This document shows positions 4,426 through 5,501 of a stretch of 5,501 nucleotides of DNA, piece after piece. The position numbers and the translations under genes are program-made. The notes under the pieces are model-generated. The model did not search any database, had not been told where the DNA came from, and saw only the letters and a list, made by a program, of their open reading frames with translations. This DNA comes from SIG603 sp044432645 (lineage in GTDB: Bacteria; Bacillota; Clostridia; Oscillospirales; Acutalibacteraceae), in the NCBI GenBank assembly GCA_044432645.1, contig JAWXUM010000117.1:1-5501 (forward strand), given 5' to 3'. How positions within the stretch are numbered: position 1 is the stretch's first letter; each line of letters starts with the position of its first letter.

Positions 4426-4620
4426 ATGAATGAATTAAACGTTGCCGAACGCTGGGTAAATACAAAAGAAATTGCTGAACATTTAGGTGTAACTATCGAA
4501 ACAGTTCGTAAATGGATTAAAGCAGAAAAAATCCCTTGTCATAGAGTTGGAAAACTATGGAAATTTAAGATAAGTGAAGTTGATTCTTGGGTTACAAGTG
4601 GTAATGCAAGCGAAGAATAA
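4426..4620 (+). CDS. Small excisionase-family (MerR-like HTH_17) DNA-binding protein
   Basis: This is a 64-residue single-domain protein. WVNTKEIAEHLGVTIETVRKWIKAEKIP (10-37) is a winged helix-turn-helix recognition unit, followed by a wing CHRVGKLWKFKISEVDSWV (38-56), exactly the excisionase/HTH_17 layout. The ATG directly follows the TAA of the nuclease gene (TAAATG), and GAGGAG lies inside the end of that gene, so translation is likely coupled. The hsdM start lies 19 bases downstream. Small HTH genes of this type often precede type I restriction-modification genes. A role in regulating the operon is likely but inferred. An excisionase role is less likely because no integrase is visible in the window. 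The proteins of this family bind DNA as small subunits in the cytoplasm. Confidence 0.88.
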   Translation: MNELNVAERWVNTKEIAEHLGVTIETVRKWIKAEKIPCHRVGKLWKFKISEVDSWVTSGNASEE

Positions 4621-4639
4621 TATAATGGAGGAATAAACT

Positions 4640-5501
4640 ATGTCAAGCACACAGCAACGAGCAGAATTACAAGCTCAAATTTGGAAAATTGCCAACGAGG
4701 TTCGTGGTTCGATTGATGGTTGGGATTTTAAGCAATATGTTTTAGGAACATTATTTTATCGCTTTATTAGCGAGAACTTCGCTAACTACATTGAGGGTGG
4801 CGACCCAGATGTAAACTATGCAGGTTTAACAAAAGACATTATCACCGATGAAATTCGTGAAGATGCAATCAAAACAAAAGGATACTTCATCTATCCCGAA
4901 CAATTATTTTGTAATATCGCAGCTACTGCAAATACAAACGAAAGTCTAAACACCGACCTAAAAACAATATTTGATGCGATTGAAAGCAGTGCAAATGGAT
5001 TTCCTTCTGAATTTGACATTAAGGGTTTGTTTGCTGATTTTGATACAACAAGCAACCGACTAGGCAATACAGTAAAAGATAAAAACAGTCGCTTGGCTGC
5101 TGTTATCAAAGGTGTTGAGGGTCTTAATTTTGGTAATTTTGAAGATAACCATATTGACCTTTTTGGCGACGCTTACGAATTCTTAATCTCAAACTACGCT
5201 GCTAATGCAGGTAAATCTGGTGGCGAATTTTTCACCCCTCAAAGTGTTTCAAAGTTGATTGCGAAACTTGCTATTCACGGACAAAGCTCAATCAATAAAA
5301 TCTATGACCCTGCGGCTGGTTCTGGTTCTCTACTTCTTCAAGCTAAAAAGCAGTTTGATGAGCACATCATCGAAGACGGCTTCTTTGGGCAAGAAATCAA
5401 CCACACTACTTACAACCTTGCTCGTATGAATATGTTTTTGCACAATGTCAACTACGATAAATTTAATATTGGTTTAGGCAACACCTTGCTTGACCCACAG
5501 T
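4640..5501 (+). CDS. hsdM: Type I (IC, EcoR124-like) restriction-modification methyltransferase HsdM, N-terminal 287 residues
   Basis: HsdM transfers methyl from S-adenosylmethionine to adenine N6 in the target chosen by HsdS. M2S is the methylase and R2M2S the restriction complex. The visible 287 residues of about 510-520 show the HsdM_N helical domain (about 10-150: QIWKIANEVRGSIDGWDFKQ, FYRFISENF). They continue into the methylase core with GGEFFTP (194-200), the SAM-binding motif I DPAAGSGSLL (223-232), and FGQEIN (249-254). The catalytic NPPF lies beyond the window edge. The text matches the EcoR124I-type HsdM closely by memory, which makes it type IC. The start at ATG 4640 has GGAGG eight bases upstream. 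It is third in the operon with the nuclease domain and HTH genes. hsdS and hsdR are expected downstream. Its GC content is clearly higher than that of the nuclease gene, which suggests separate origins. Confidence 0.96.
   Translation, partial: MSSTQQRAELQAQIWKIANEVRGSIDGWDFKQYVLGTLFYRFISENFANYIEGGDPDVNYAGLTKDIITDEIREDAIKTKGYFIYPEQLFCNIAATANTNESLNTDLKTIFDAIESSANGFPSEFDIKGLFADFDTTSNRLGNTVKDKNSRLAAVIKGVEGLNFGNFEDNHIDLFGDAYEFLISNYAANAGKSGGEFFTPQSVSKLIAKLAIHGQSSINKIYDPAAGSGSLLLQAKKQFDEHIIEDGFFGQEINHTTYNLARMNMFLHNVNYDKFNIGLGNTLLDPQ

Noticed and set aside
4621..4626. TATAAT just before hsdM as an internal promoter
   Set aside because: No -35-like hexamer lies 16-18 bases upstream. It is most simply part of the short intergenic spacer and overlaps the approach to the ribosome binding site.
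4891..5109. Minus-strand frame inside hsdM
   Set aside because: Antisense shadow of a conserved HsdM sequence.

Overview
The window looks like accessory DNA from a low-GC Gram-positive bacterium (Bacillota). Support for this comes from strong AGGAGG-type ribosome binding sites, AT-rich intergenic DNA, close-to-consensus sigma-A promoters, and a short peptide deformylase of a type I associate with Clostridia and Bacilli. The genus cannot be read from the sequence.

Layout. Positions 1-3739 are coded entirely on the minus strand. From right to left they hold three small overlapping or closely spaced genes of unknown function (3739-2900) ending at a terminator, then a peptide deformylase gene (2693-2283) with its own promoter and a very strong terminator. 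Next comes a 1.2-kb gene-free region (1067-2231) packed with direct and inverted repeats. Last are a RepA-like hexameric-helicase ATPase (1066-77) and the start of an unrecognised gene that overlaps its end (105-1). A RepA-like ATPase next to clustered TATCGGCACT repeats is the arrangement expected of the replication or maintenance module of a plasmid or integrative element. That reading is inference.

Positions 3740-3987 are an AT-rich divergent intergenic region. From 3988 everything is on the plus strand. A small DUF1524/HNH nuclease domain, apparently the orphan C-terminal end of a GmrSD/DUF262-type restriction enzyme, is followed without spacing by a 64-residue excisionase-type helix-turn-helix protein. 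After 19 bases comes hsdM of a type IC (EcoR124-like) restriction-modification system, which runs off the window. hsdS and hsdR are expected downstream.

How the genes fit together. The right side is a restriction (defence) operon with one promoter at its head, a truncated or solo nuclease domain as first gene, a small DNA-binding protein as possible regulator, and the methyltransferase. The left side is mobile-element backbone. The most unusual points are the layered repeat region at 1240-2228, the stand-alone DUF1524 domain in a type I R-M operon, the deformylase gene sitting in element backbone, and the operon of small proteins, two of which share an F-x-x-G-F-x-L-A motif.
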